DNA from: Propionispora hippei DSM 15287
GTDB lineage: Bacteria; Bacillota; Negativicutes; Propionisporales; Propionisporaceae
Reading direction: 5' to 3'
Length of the DNA stretch: 55,358 nucleotides
Assembly (NCBI RefSeq): GCF_900141835.1
Contig: NZ_FQZD01000027.1
Location: 1-55,358 of the forward strand
The notes under the pieces were generated by a model, which saw only the letters and a list, made by a program, of their open reading frames with translations, had not been told where the DNA came from and searched no databases. Every line of letters begins with the position of its first letter. The stretch's first letter is position 1. Of the stretch, positions 14,979-23,754 are shown one piece after another. The translations under genes were made by a program, and so were the position numbers.

Positions 14979-16142
14979 TTGTTTTCGTTGGACATATATA
15001 CCATTTATTTTCTTACTTTTCTAGGCAATTTCTTTATGTTTTTGATGCTGGTCATTTTTGCTCAAACGACCGGTTTTGACGGTTTAATGCGGCATTACAT
15101 CTATGGAAAGCTGCTGCAAACCTTAGGCGGAGCCCTGGGGCTTTTCCGGGGATTGGTGCCGGTTGATTTTTCGATTATTATGGGCAATAGTCTTATTTTT
15201 CTCGGTGTTGCTGTCGAGGTCTATTGTATTGTTCATGTCGGCAGGATACCGCTTAACAAGTCGATCAAGCGGTGGCGCTACGTGGTGGCCGGAATTATTG
15301 CAGGCTTCACTTTGCTTTATTTGGCAGGGGCTACCATGGGTGTCAGGGTTTTTGTCAGTGCCATGATTTTAGCGATATATTCACTTGTGGCAGCGGCCGG
15401 CCTTTTCTTTCGTAGTGATGCTACTAAATTGCGCAAGATACTGGCGTTGTTTTTTGTAGCCCTGGCCGCTTACCAGGTTCTAAGAGCCCTGGACGCATGG
15501 CCGCGGGGTGAGCATTATGTATTATTTGCCACGTCGTCGTCTCAGGCCATTTCTTTTGTAAGCTTGTATATACATATGCTGATCAGCACTATGGCCTATT
15601 TGCTGGTTAGCCGTGAGGTTATAGATATCAAGCTGAAGGAAGCGGCTACCAAAGACTATCTGACCGGGATTTATAACCGGCGGCAATTTATCCAACTGGC
15701 GGAAAAGCTTGTTTCGTTAATGATCCGGCAGCAAAAGCCGGTTACTGTATTTATGATTGATTTCGACTATTTTAAGACGATTAATGACACCTATGGACAT
15801 GCCGTGGGTGATAATGTGTTGGTGCAGTTTAGCCGGGGAACGGAGGCGATAATTCGCCAGGAGGACTTGTTTGGCCGGTACGGCGGGGAAGAGTTTATTG
15901 TTTTTTCCCCCAATACCTCTACGGCAGAGACCTTAATGATCGGACAAAGGATCAGGGAGGTTTGCGCGATAAGCTCCAATAACAATCCGGACATTCCAAA
16001 GCATACGGTAAGTATCGGCACAGCTACGATGATTCCTGAGACTTATGCCGATCTTGAGTATTTAATCAGACAGGCCGACCAGGCTTTGTTCCAGGCAAAA
16101 AGAAACGGGCGGGATCAAATCGTTCAAGCAGATATTGAATAG
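14979..16142 (+). CDS. membrane diguanylate cyclase (GGDEF)
   Basis: The 387-residue protein has about six to seven hydrophobic segments in residues 1-210, likely a membrane sensor of no named family. A GGDEF domain follows (KDYLTGIYNRRQF near 228; DFDYFKTINDTYGH; RYGGEEF near 300-306). The signature GGEEF is intact and an inhibitory I-site RQED lies exactly five residues before it, so the enzyme should make cyclic di-GMP with product feedback. The start is TTG with GAGGTGAG upstream. No phosphodiesterase neighbour is present; an HDOD regulator is far away. Confidence 0.9.
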   Translation: MFSLDIYTIYFLTFLGNFFMFLMLVIFAQTTGFDGLMRHYIYGKLLQTLGGALGLFRGLVPVDFSIIMGNSLIFLGVAVEVYCIVHVGRIPLNKSIKRWRYVVAGIIAGFTLLYLAGATMGVRVFVSAMILAIYSLVAAAGLFFRSDATKLRKILALFFVALAAYQVLRALDAWPRGEHYVLFATSSSQAISFVSLYIHMLISTMAYLLVSREVIDIKLKEAATKDYLTGIYNRRQFIQLAEKLVSLMIRQQKPVTVFMIDFDYFKTINDTYGHAVGDNVLVQFSRGTEAIIRQEDLFGRYGGEEFIVFSPNTSTAETLMIGQRIREVCAISSNNNPDIPKHTVSIGTATMIPETYADLEYLIRQADQALFQAKRNGRDQIVQADIE

Positions 16143-16151
16143 GTGAATAAA

Positions 16152-16198
16152 CAAGGGGGTTGCAAAGGTCTTTGGGAAAGGGCCATGCGGCCCCCTTG
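16152..16198 (+). terminator. terminator after the diguanylate cyclase gene
   Basis: CAAGGGGG (16152-16159) pairs with CCCCCTTG (16191-16198). An alternative inner hairpin GGGCC/GGCCC (16180-16193) competes for the same C-run. Confidence 0.6.
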
Positions 16199-16376
16199 CT
16201 TATTTGCTGTAACGTTCATTAGTAAGGCCAAGAAGCGCTACAGTAAGTTCTGGACAACTTGCAGAAATGTATTCACATATGGCAGTTTCGTTTATTTCTA
16301 TGTTGCTTCCCGTTTGCTATGATAAATCTATCAGCAGGTGGTAGAAAACAGTCCAAACCTGAAAGGAGCTTATGAA

Positions 16377-17297
16377 ATGAAATCTGTTAAAATCAAGAAC
16401 ATGTATTGGGATATTGCGGCCCATGTTTATGTACCCGATAACTTTAGCGAGCAAGGTAAATATCCGGCGATTATCAGTGCCCATCCTATCGGTAGCTGCA
16501 AGGAACAGACCGCAGGCAGTGTGTACGGTGCTGCGCTGGCCAAAGAAGGGTTTGTCGTCGTTGCGTTTGATGCCAGCTTTCAGGGAGAGAGCGGTGGAGA
16601 ACCGCGCTATCTGGAAGATCCGGTGCTGCGGGTCGAAGATTTTCGGGTGGTTGTCGACTATTTGGTGACCCTTCCCTATGTAGACGAGGAACGAATTGGT
16701 GTGCTTGGCATATGCGGCGGTGGCGGCTACTCCATCAACGCAGCGATGACCGAACGCCGCATTAAGGCGGTGGGTACCGTTACCGGCGTAAACTATGGCC
16801 GTCTGATGCGTGAGGGCTTTAGTGGTTTCAATCCCATTGGGTTCATGGAAACCGTTGCCAAGCAACGTACGGCTGAGGTCCGTGGCGCGCAGCGGCGTGT
16901 GGATGATTTGCTGCCTGCTTCACCGGAAGCGGCGCGGCAAAACGGTCTGCTCGAAATAGACGTGTATGAGGCAACCGAATATTACCGCACTTCGCGGGGA
17001 GAAAAGCCAAACGGGGCAAACCGCACGCTGTTTTCCCATCAAGCTGCCGCGATAAGCTGGGATGCCTTTCATCTGGCAGAGGTATTGCTTACGCAACCGC
17101 TCTTAGTGGTGGTGGGCGACAAAGTCGGAGCCTTCGGCGCTTACCGGGATGGCTGTGAAATCATTGGCCGGGCCCGGTCTGCTAAGAAGGAATTGGTCGT
17201 AGTCGAAGGATTTTCGCACTATGATCTGTACGATAAGCCGGAACCGGTGAACAAGGCCTTGGCGAAGCTGATTCCTTTTTATAAAGAAAATCTGTAA
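16377..17297 (+). CDS. alpha/beta hydrolase with Cys nucleophile (dienelactone-hydrolase-like), copy 1
   Basis: The 306-residue cytosolic protein has an alpha/beta-hydrolase fold. The nucleophile elbow reads GICGGG, so the nucleophile is Cys113 rather than Ser, as in dienelactone hydrolases. A late SHYDLYDKPE supplies the probable catalytic His. Early residues AHPIGSCKEQTAG hold the likely oxyanion-hole region. It is about half identical by eye to the following gene and lies 45 bases before it. AAAGGAGC before the ATG defines the start. The substrate is unknown. Confidence 0.82.
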   Translation: MKSVKIKNMYWDIAAHVYVPDNFSEQGKYPAIISAHPIGSCKEQTAGSVYGAALAKEGFVVVAFDASFQGESGGEPRYLEDPVLRVEDFRVVVDYLVTLPYVDEERIGVLGICGGGGYSINAAMTERRIKAVGTVTGVNYGRLMREGFSGFNPIGFMETVAKQRTAEVRGAQRRVDDLLPASPEAARQNGLLEIDVYEATEYYRTSRGEKPNGANRTLFSHQAAAISWDAFHLAEVLLTQPLLVVVGDKVGAFGAYRDGCEIIGRARSAKKELVVVEGFSHYDLYDKPEPVNKALAKLIPFYKENL

Positions 17298-17342
17298 GGA
17301 TAATGATTGATATTAGTTTATTAAAAAGGAGTTTCGAAAAAA

Positions 17343-18257
17343 ATGGAAAAGATTAGTTTTAAGAATAAAAATGGTGCTAATATTATAATGTCGGCAATTG
17401 TCAATTTTCCGCCGGAGTTTGCCGGAAATAAGCAGTATCCCGCCATTGTTGTGACGCATCCTGGCGGCGGTGTCAAGGAGCAGACTGCCGGGTTGTATGC
17501 TGAGAAACTAGCTGAGCAAGGGTTCATTACTATTGCCGCCGATGCCTCCTACCAGGGAGAAAGCACCGGCAAGCCGCGCCAGTTGGAGAATCCTTATATT
17601 CGGGTAGAAGACATTAGCGCAGTAATCGACTATCTGACTACTCTTTCCTATGTGGACAGGGAACGGATCGGCGCTCTGGGCGTCTGTGCCGGCGGAGGCT
17701 ACACGGCAAGCGCAGCCGTCGGTGATCGTCGCATCAAAGCGTTAGCAACGGTTAGTATGGCTAATTTTGGCGCGATGCTGCGCCACGGCTGGGAAGGCAC
17801 GGAAAGTCCGGAACAGGTGCTGGCCATGCTGGAGTTCGGTTCGCAAGCCCGCACCGATGACGCCAATAGTGGAGAGACGGTCATTTTTCCGATTGTTCCT
17901 GTTAGGAAGGAAGATGCTTCCCATGAAGATTTGGCCCAGGCCTGGGAATACTATCGTACGCCGCGTTGCCAAAAGGATACTGCCCCGGGACATGGTGCAG
18001 CCCGGAGTCTTACTCAACTGGCAGTTTGGGATGCGCTCAACATGGTAGACCTCTTTTTGACCCAGCCGTTGCTAATTATTGCAGGGCGAAATGCCGGCAG
18101 CAAGTGGATGAGCGATCAGTTGTATGAGCGGGCGGCGAGCAAAAACAAGACTTATTACGTTGTCGAGGGGGCAAGTCATATGTCGCTGTACGATATCCCG
18201 CAATACGTGGGGGAAGCTCTTTCGAAGCTGTCACCGTTTTTTAAAACTAATCTTTAG
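17343..18257 (+). CDS. alpha/beta hydrolase with Cys nucleophile, copy 2
   Basis: The 304-residue paralogue of the gene just upstream shares THPGGGVKEQTAG, DASYQGES, the elbow GVCAGGGY (Cys115) and the His region SHMSLYDIPQ. Tandem duplication followed by divergence suggests two related substrates or a heteromeric enzyme. The AraC regulator immediately downstream is the likely controller. Confidence 0.82.
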   Translation: MEKISFKNKNGANIIMSAIVNFPPEFAGNKQYPAIVVTHPGGGVKEQTAGLYAEKLAEQGFITIAADASYQGESTGKPRQLENPYIRVEDISAVIDYLTTLSYVDRERIGALGVCAGGGYTASAAVGDRRIKALATVSMANFGAMLRHGWEGTESPEQVLAMLEFGSQARTDDANSGETVIFPIVPVRKEDASHEDLAQAWEYYRTPRCQKDTAPGHGAARSLTQLAVWDALNMVDLFLTQPLLIIAGRNAGSKWMSDQLYERAASKNKTYYVVEGASHMSLYDIPQYVGEALSKLSPFFKTNL

Positions 18258-18371
18258 GGAGCCATTATCACAAAGCCTGCATTGTTAGGCGGCGTTCCCC
18301 GATCTTACAATCGATTACCCGGCCTGCTTTATTGGCGGCAGGTCGGATAATTACCAAAAAGAGGTGTGATG

Positions 18372-19274
18372 ATGGAACATTTCAACTCGATACAAGAGTT
18401 TCATAAATATATGAGCTGGCCGCCGCCGGAGCACCCCATGTTCGGACTGGTATCCCTGGCCTCGGCGGATATCCCGCACCGGGGAAGCTCACAGCCGATT
18501 ACGACCGATTTTTATATCATTTCATTAAAGTATGTTATTTCCGGCAAAATGGCTTATGGCAGGACTAGTATTGACTTTACGCGGGGTTCCTTACTGTTTT
18601 ATGCGCCGCGGCAAACCATTCAGTGGGAGGACGTGGCCTTAGAAAAAATAGGGTTTGTGATTAATATTCATGAAGACTATCTGAGAGGCCATGCCTTGGC
18701 GGAGAAAATCAAAAGCTATGGTTTTTTCTCCTATACCGTGAATGAAGCGCTTCATTTATCGCCGAAAGAAGAAACGATTGTTACAGCGCTTTATAACAAT
18801 CTTGCGGCGGAATACAATAGTCATCAGGATGAGCATAGTAAGGAGATTGTGCTTGCCTTACTGGAGACATTGCTCAAATATGCCGAGCGTTTTTACAAAC
18901 GGCAGTTTATCGGCCGCCAGGAGCTGCAGCGTGGCCTCGGTCAGCGGTTTAAAGAAACCCTTGCCCAGTACTTCGCCACAGGGAAATTCAATGACCTCGG
19001 AACGCCGAGCATAGACTGGATTGCCAAAGAGCTGGCTGTTTCCCCGCGCTATTTGAGTGATTCCTTAAAGGCCGAATCGGGCAAAACAGCCATCGAGCAT
19101 ATTCATCTGTATTTGATCGATGAGGCTAAAAATCTCCTGTTGGAGCCGGGAACGACTGTTGCTTCGGTGGCCTATCAACTGGGCTTTGAATATCCGCAGT
19201 ACTTTTCGCGGCTGTTTAAGAAAAAAGTGGGTGTCAGTCCGGCCGAATTCCGGAATCATCACATGCTGCAATAA
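18372..19274 (+). CDS. AraC family transcriptional regulator
   Basis: The protein of about 300 residues has an N-terminal AraC-binding-like cupin domain (KMAYGRTSIDFTRGSLLFYAP) and a C-terminal double helix-turn-helix (SIDWIAKELAVSPRYLSDSLK and TVASVAYQLGFEYPQYFSRLFK). It ends with GVSPAEFR, the AraC signature. AGAGGTG lies five bases before the chosen ATG; an ATG one codon earlier is possible. It follows the hydrolase pair in the same direction. Confidence 0.87.
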   Translation: MEHFNSIQEFHKYMSWPPPEHPMFGLVSLASADIPHRGSSQPITTDFYIISLKYVISGKMAYGRTSIDFTRGSLLFYAPRQTIQWEDVALEKIGFVINIHEDYLRGHALAEKIKSYGFFSYTVNEALHLSPKEETIVTALYNNLAAEYNSHQDEHSKEIVLALLETLLKYAERFYKRQFIGRQELQRGLGQRFKETLAQYFATGKFNDLGTPSIDWIAKELAVSPRYLSDSLKAESGKTAIEHIHLYLIDEAKNLLLEPGTTVASVAYQLGFEYPQYFSRLFKKKVGVSPAEFRNHHMLQ

Positions 19275-19286
19275 AGGGAATAAAAG

Positions 19287-19317
19287 ACCTCCGGTTTGGT
19301 TATACCAGATCGGAGGT
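19287..19317 (+). terminator. terminator after the AraC gene
   Basis: ACCTCCG (19287-19293) pairs with CGGAGGT (19311-19317), with an inner TGGT/ACCA stem. The T-run is short. Confidence 0.6.
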
Positions 19318-19412
19318 TTATGCAGCTTGTGGATAGTTCCCATATTTTCGCCGGTTGGACATAGTGAAGGACAGCTTGCTGGAAAACACCGATTTTGTTA
19401 TCAGGAGGTATA

Positions 19413-19973
19413 ATGGCATTGAGTACTTATATAGCGATGCTGCGGGGCATTAATGTGGGAGGGAAGAATACGGTCAGGATGGAAGCTTTGCGGCAAATGT
19501 TTGAGCAATTGGATTTCGCTTGCGTTCAAACCTATATCCAAAGCGGCAATGTTGTATTCAAATCAGCCGAGGGCCCAGAAACAGTTCAACAGAGCATTGA
19601 GCAGAAGTTTGAACAGGCTTTTGGCTTTACGGTCCCTGTCCTGGTAAGATCGCTTGAAGAATTAGAAAAGCTTATTGAGCATTGTCCGTTTTCCGAGGAA
19701 GAATTAGAAGAAGCGGCAGCGGCATCAACGGCAGAAAGCTTATATGTGGCCTTCCTGAAGCAAGCGCCTTGCCCTGATGACATAGAAAGGCTGAGTGCCT
19801 ATCGAAATGAAAATGAAAAATTCCAGATTCATGGGCGGGAGGTATTCCTGCTATTTTATCAGGGCATTCGAAATTCAAAACTCGCCAATCATCTGGATAA
19901 GTTAGGGATACCTATAACTGTGCGTAATTGGAACACAGTGAATAAACTGGCTGCCTTGGCGCGGCGCAAGTGA
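19413..19973 (+). CDS. DUF1697 family protein
   Basis: The 186-residue protein opens with the DUF1697 signature STYIAMLRGINVGGKN, followed by YIQSGNVVF, VPVLVRSLEEL and the C-terminal TVRNWNTVNKLAAL. The family is widespread and uncharacterised. AGGAGG precedes the ATG; an upstream in-frame TTG overlaps that site and was rejected. There is no clear operon partner. Confidence 0.88.
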   Translation: MALSTYIAMLRGINVGGKNTVRMEALRQMFEQLDFACVQTYIQSGNVVFKSAEGPETVQQSIEQKFEQAFGFTVPVLVRSLEELEKLIEHCPFSEEELEEAAAASTAESLYVAFLKQAPCPDDIERLSAYRNENEKFQIHGREVFLLFYQGIRNSKLANHLDKLGIPITVRNWNTVNKLAALARRK

Positions 19974-20082
19974 CAATATACAGCCAACCCGGACAAAATC
20001 AGATCAATAAAGCTGTTAAAAGAAAAAGCATTTTTGGCAATGATATGGAAATAATATATGAAATGAAAAGGAAGGATGAAAC

Positions 20083-20436
20083 ATGAATTCAAAGCTTCCC
20101 CAGGATAACCATATTGATTTTTCCGCTGCTGCTGAGCGGGCTATGCGCGTGCGTAGATTTTACCGGCAATTGGAGAAACAAAATCATAAAACTGTTTGGA
20201 CTACCGAGGAAGATATGCTTGCTTTTGTTTCCGATGTTGGTCTTCTCGCCCGCCTGGTGATGGCGGCTGAAGGTCGCTGGGTGCAGGGAGAAAACCTGCA
20301 GGCTGAACTTGGGAGCAAAATGGCGGAATGCCTATGGTGGCTGTTGGTATTATCGGAACGCCTCAATATGGATATTACCAAAGAATTTACTTCATTTATG
20401 GATAAATTAGACACAGATCTTGGCGCGAAGCCCTGA
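20083..20436 (+). CDS. MazG-like protein with altered metal-binding motif
   Basis: The 117-residue all-helical protein is reminiscent of the MazG/MazG-like nucleotide pyrophosphohydrolase fold. WTTEEDMLAFVSDVGLLARLVMAAEG corresponds to the first E-rich helix, and KMAECLWWLLVLSERLNMD to the second, which in active enzymes reads E-x-x-D-(V/I)-L-W-Y. Here the E-x-x-D pair is K-x-x-E, and the first helix has EED...D rather than EExxE. It may be inactive or use different ligands. AAGGAAGG precedes the ATG. The family assignment is moderately sure. Confidence 0.65.
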   Translation: MNSKLPQDNHIDFSAAAERAMRVRRFYRQLEKQNHKTVWTTEEDMLAFVSDVGLLARLVMAAEGRWVQGENLQAELGSKMAECLWWLLVLSERLNMDITKEFTSFMDKLDTDLGAKP

Positions 20437-20448
20437 GTGAATGAATAG

Positions 20449-20480
20449 CAAAAAATCGTCTGCATCGTAGGCGGTTTTTT
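20449..20480 (+). terminator. terminator after the MazG-like gene
   Basis: AAAAAA-TCGTCTGC pairs with GTAGGCGG-TTTTTT (with G·T pairs), giving a bidirectional-type hairpin with a T6 tail. Confidence 0.75.
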
Positions 20481-20520
20481 ATTTTATAGAGGGAGCGAGT
20501 AAGCTCTGGTCAGTGGTTTG

Positions 20521-20567
20521 CCTCCCCGCTTTAAAGAACAGGGCAGTTGTCCCGCAGGCGCGGGGAG
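20521..20567 (+). promoter_or_regulatory. inverted repeat in the leader of the next AraC gene
   Basis: CTCCCCGC (20522-20529) pairs with GCGGGGAG (20560-20567), with an inner GGG/CCC pair. It lies about 150 bases before the AraC start and has no T-run, so it may be an operator or leader structure. Confidence 0.3.
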
Positions 20568-20714
20568 ATAAGGGCCTTTCATAGAACTGACCGGCATAGA
20601 GCCGGCGCCGCCTGTCACATTAGGGATATAAAGTTTGGCAGGAGCTATTATGGGCAACCCGGAGGATATTTTAGTAAAGTAGGCAATTATAAACATAAGA
20701 AGGGGGCGGAATGC

Positions 20715-21545
20715 ATGCATATAAAAAATCTTTTTTTCCATATCCATTACTGCAATGGCCGGCAACTCCATGAAACCAGGCCGTTCCGGCGTAAAATAGT
20801 TAGAACGCTGCCGCATCATGAACTGATTTTTATTACCGGTGGCAGTGGCGACATCATTGTGGATCAAAAAAAATATCCCGTTAAAAGAGGCATGCTGTTC
20901 TATATTTGTCCGGATGTGCTGCATTCGATAGAAACAGGCAAAGACGAGCCTATCTATTTTTTCTCCGTACATTTTAGCTATGGTGAAGTGAGCTTTGAGG
21001 ACGGTCAATGGGCCGTCAGAGACGCAAAGAACATGCTGCCGATCCAGCCGGCGCAAGAATTAAGGGATTATTACCCCGTGGAGGATATATTTAAGAAATT
21101 AGTTGATACCTGGAATGCGAAGCTGCCCGGGTATGAGTTCATTACTAAAACTTTTTTCCAGCAGTTACTCGTTACCCTATATCAAAACAAGCGGAGGCAA
21201 AACCCGAATTACGCAAATTCCCTAAAGGTAGAAAAGGTCATCGTATACATGCATCAGCATATCCAGCAGCGGGTGACACTGCCAGAACTGTCGGCGGTAA
21301 TGCATATGTCCCCTTTTTATTTGTCCAGGACGTTTAAAATGATAACGGGATATTCTATTATCGAATATTTTAACCGGATTAAAATTGATAAAGCGAAGGA
21401 GCTTATCGTTGAAGGCGATAAAAAGGTAAAGGAAGTAGCACAGGCACTAGGCTTTACTGACGAATTCTATTTTAGCCGGATATTCAAGAAGGTGGAAGGG
21501 GTAAGTCCTTCGGAATTTTATCGCAAAAATATCCATGAAGTTTAA
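20715..21545 (+). CDS. AraC family transcriptional regulator
   Basis: The 276-residue protein has an N-terminal cupin sensor (LPHHELIFITGGSGDIIVDQK, residues about 30-50; PVKRGMLFYICPDVLHSIETG). The C-terminal AraC DNA-binding domain is VTLPELSAVMHMSPFYLSRTFK and VKEVAQALGFTDEFYFSRIFK, ending GVSPSEFYRK. The start at MHIKNLFF is set by the AAGAAGGGGGCGG just upstream; the frame is open for 56 codons before that without coding character. It precedes an MFS pump and an isochorismatase-fold gene, its likely targets. Confidence 0.85.
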   Translation: MHIKNLFFHIHYCNGRQLHETRPFRRKIVRTLPHHELIFITGGSGDIIVDQKKYPVKRGMLFYICPDVLHSIETGKDEPIYFFSVHFSYGEVSFEDGQWAVRDAKNMLPIQPAQELRDYYPVEDIFKKLVDTWNAKLPGYEFITKTFFQQLLVTLYQNKRRQNPNYANSLKVEKVIVYMHQHIQQRVTLPELSAVMHMSPFYLSRTFKMITGYSIIEYFNRIKIDKAKELIVEGDKKVKEVAQALGFTDEFYFSRIFKKVEGVSPSEFYRKNIHEV

Positions 21546-21706
21546 GATAATGCATGGAATAACAGTAGCTTAACCGGTTAGTATAGTATTGCTAATGATT
21601 CATGCACGAGATGTACAGAGTGGAATGCTCCACCAGCCTTTGCTGACGAAATTTACCTGTCTTCCTATTTCAAAGCTGGCGGAGTACTAGAAGGAAGGTT
21701 CATAGC

Positions 21707-22891
21707 ATGCTGGTCTGGAAAAGAAATTTGCTGGTTTGCTGGTTCGGAATGTTTGTGACTGGCGTGGGAATGAGTCAGATCGCGCCGGTGCTGCCACTGT
21801 ATATTGACCATTTGGGCATCCATGATGCAGGTCTTATTTCGCAGTTCTCGGGAATTGCTTTTGGTATTACCTTTATCATTTCCGCGGTTTTTTCGCCCAT
21901 TTGGGGCCGGGCAGCCGATAAGTTCGGCCGAAAACCAATGCTTTTGCGCGCGAGCCTAGGTATGGCGATTGTTATATTTTGTATGGGCTTTGTTCAGAAT
22001 GTATATCAACTGATCGGGCTGCGATTGCTGCAGGGCGTGATAACCGGATATAGTACGGCCTGCACTACCCTGATTGCGACGCAGACCGATAGAGCGCACG
22101 CCGGCTGGGCCTTGGGTACCCTTTCCACGGCAAGTGTTGCGGGCTCTTTACTGGGGCCGGTCATTGGCGGTTATATAAGCGAAAACTTCGGTATGCAAAA
22201 TGTATTCTTTATTACCGGAGCGTTGATGCTGGTTGCCTTTATAATTACCGTTTTCTTTGTGAAGGAATCGTTTCGCCGTCAGGATGCGAAAACGCTGACT
22301 GTCGGTGAAGTATGGAACACGATCCCCAATAAAAATATCATTGCGGTCATGTTTGTCACTTCCTTTGTCATTACGCTGGCATTGTATTCTATAGAGCCGA
22401 TCATCACCATATATGTGACTCAGTTATCCGGTAATACCAGCCATGTTGCGCTGACGGCCGGAGTTGTCTTTTCCGTTTCAGGGCTGGCTAATATCATGGC
22501 CGCTCCGGGACTTGGCAAACTTTCGGACAGGATTGGCGCTCAGAAGGTTATGCTGCTTGCCCTGGGCGTGGCCGGTCTGGTATTTATACCCCAGGGGTTT
22601 GTCAAGAATCCCTGGCAGTTGATGGGCTTGCGGTTTTTGCTGGGTTTAGCCTTAGCCGGGTTGAATCCTTCCGTGAATGCGCTGATTAAAAGAATCACTC
22701 CCCAGTTTCTTACCGGGAGGGTGTTTGGACTTAATATATCGGCCCAATATTTAGGCGTATTTGGCGGTTCGATTTTGGGCGGACAGATCGCCGCTTACTG
22801 GGGTATCCGCTATGTGTTTTTTGTTACCAGTACCTTGCTGTTGGCCAACGCACTGTGGGCTTACTTGGCGGTGTATAAAAAACTAACATAG
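21707..22891 (+). CDS. MFS drug efflux transporter (12-TM type)
   Basis: The 394-residue membrane protein has MFS motif A between helices 2 and 3 ([13 protein letters not shown]), repeated in weaker form ([13 protein letters not shown]), and antiporter motif C ([14 protein letters not shown]), all typical of proton-driven multidrug or tetracycline-type exporters. The preceding spacer holds an inverted repeat CTCCACCAGC/GCTGGCGGAG (21629-21683). The substrate is unknown. The isochorismatase-fold gene 35 bases downstream is probably in the same transcript. Confidence 0.88.
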   Translation: MLVWKRNLLVCWFGMFVTGVGMSQIAPVLPLYIDHLGIHDAGLISQFSGIAFGITFIISAVFSPIWGRAADKFGRKPMLLRASLGMAIVIFCMGFVQNVYQLIGLRLLQGVITGYSTACTTLIATQTDRAHAGWALGTLSTASVAGSLLGPVIGGYISENFGMQNVFFITGALMLVAFIITVFFVKESFRRQDAKTLTVGEVWNTIPNKNIIAVMFVTSFVITLALYSIEPIITIYVTQLSGNTSHVALTAGVVFSVSGLANIMAAPGLGKLSDRIGAQKVMLLALGVAGLVFIPQGFVKNPWQLMGLRFLLGLALAGLNPSVNALIKRITPQFLTGRVFGLNISAQYLGVFGGSILGGQIAAYWGIRYVFFVTSTLLLANALWAYLAVYKKLT

Positions 22892-22926
22892 AAGCTCTAA
22901 ACACAAAGAGAAGGGAAGCGAAAAAA

Positions 22927-23517
22927 ATGGGTGATATAAAACCGGCAGCCACTGAACTTTTAAAAGCTAACAAAACAGCCCTTGTGGTAGTAGATCTGCA
23001 AGAGGGAATTGTAAACAGACAGCTTGCGCCTTATTCCGGTGAACAGGTTGTCCGGCAGGCAGGCAAACTGGCCAGGTCATTTGCGGAAAAGGGGGCGTTT
23101 GTCGTTCTTGTCAGGGTTTCCTCGCTTGACGGCAAAGACATGTTTCAGCCTAAGCTGGACATGGCAGCAAATCCGGTCCAGTTTCCGGAGGGTTGGGACA
23201 GGGTTGTGCCCGAACTGGCGGCGGTTAACCCTTCCTACGTAGTTACTAAACGGCAATGGGGCGCATTCTACGGTACCGACCTCGATCTGCAACTTCGCCG
23301 CCGCGGTATTGATACGATTGTCCTGTGTGGCATATCCAGCGGGATTGGTGTGGATACCACGGCAAGAGAAGCTTATCAGCATGCCTACCAGCAGATTTTT
23401 GTGGAGGATGCGATGACGGCGGTGACGAAAGAAGAACACGACTATGTTTGTAAGTATATCTTTCCAAGAATAGGACGCCTTCGGACCACGGAAGAAGTGG
23501 CTTCAGCATTAAGCTGA
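22927..23517 (+). CDS. isochorismatase-fold hydrolase lacking the usual Cys nucleophile
   Basis: The 196-residue protein has the isochorismatase/cysteine-hydrolase fold: [11 protein letters not shown] (Asp23), [15 protein letters not shown] (Lys) and [18 protein letters not shown]. In amidase-type members the last motif has Cys at the position occupied here by Gly141. True isochorismatases such as EntB also lack that Cys, so a vinyl-ether hydrolase or a non-amidase role is more likely than a nicotinamidase. No isochorismate or siderophore genes are nearby. Confidence 0.82.
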   Translation: MGDIKPAATELLKANKTALVVVDLQEGIVNRQLAPYSGEQVVRQAGKLARSFAEKGAFVVLVRVSSLDGKDMFQPKLDMAANPVQFPEGWDRVVPELAAVNPSYVVTKRQWGAFYGTDLDLQLRRRGIDTIVLCGISSGIGVDTTAREAYQHAYQQIFVEDAMTAVTKEEHDYVCKYIFPRIGRLRTTEEVASALS

Positions 23518-23605
23518 AATAAAATTCCCGGGTGTTACGTGTACCCAGTGGAGGCTCCCAACCGTAGAGGCAGACTGACTTTAAACAAATGCACAAACAG
23601 TAAAT

Positions 23606-23637
23606 AACACTCCGGAGCGAACAGACTGCGGAGTGTT
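23606..23637 (+). terminator. terminator after the isochorismatase-fold gene
   Basis: AACACTCCG (23606-23614) pairs perfectly with CGGAGTGTT (23629-23637), followed by TGCTTTTT. Confidence 0.8.
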
Positions 23638-23675
23638 TGCTTTTTCGGGGAGAAAAATGATGGCATCGAAAAAAA

Positions 23676-23711
23676 CTGGAGCAACGTCCTTTGGCGAGGG
23701 CGTTGCTCCAG
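23676..23711 (-). terminator. terminator of the RpiR regulator gene (minus strand)
   Basis: CTGGAGCAACG (23676-23686) pairs perfectly over 11 bases with CGTTGCTCCAG (23701-23711). On the minus strand a run of seven T follows. Confidence 0.82.
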
Positions 23712-23754
23712 CCTTTTGTACCGGAAAACCGGATGTTGGGTGCCAGTGGTAATG

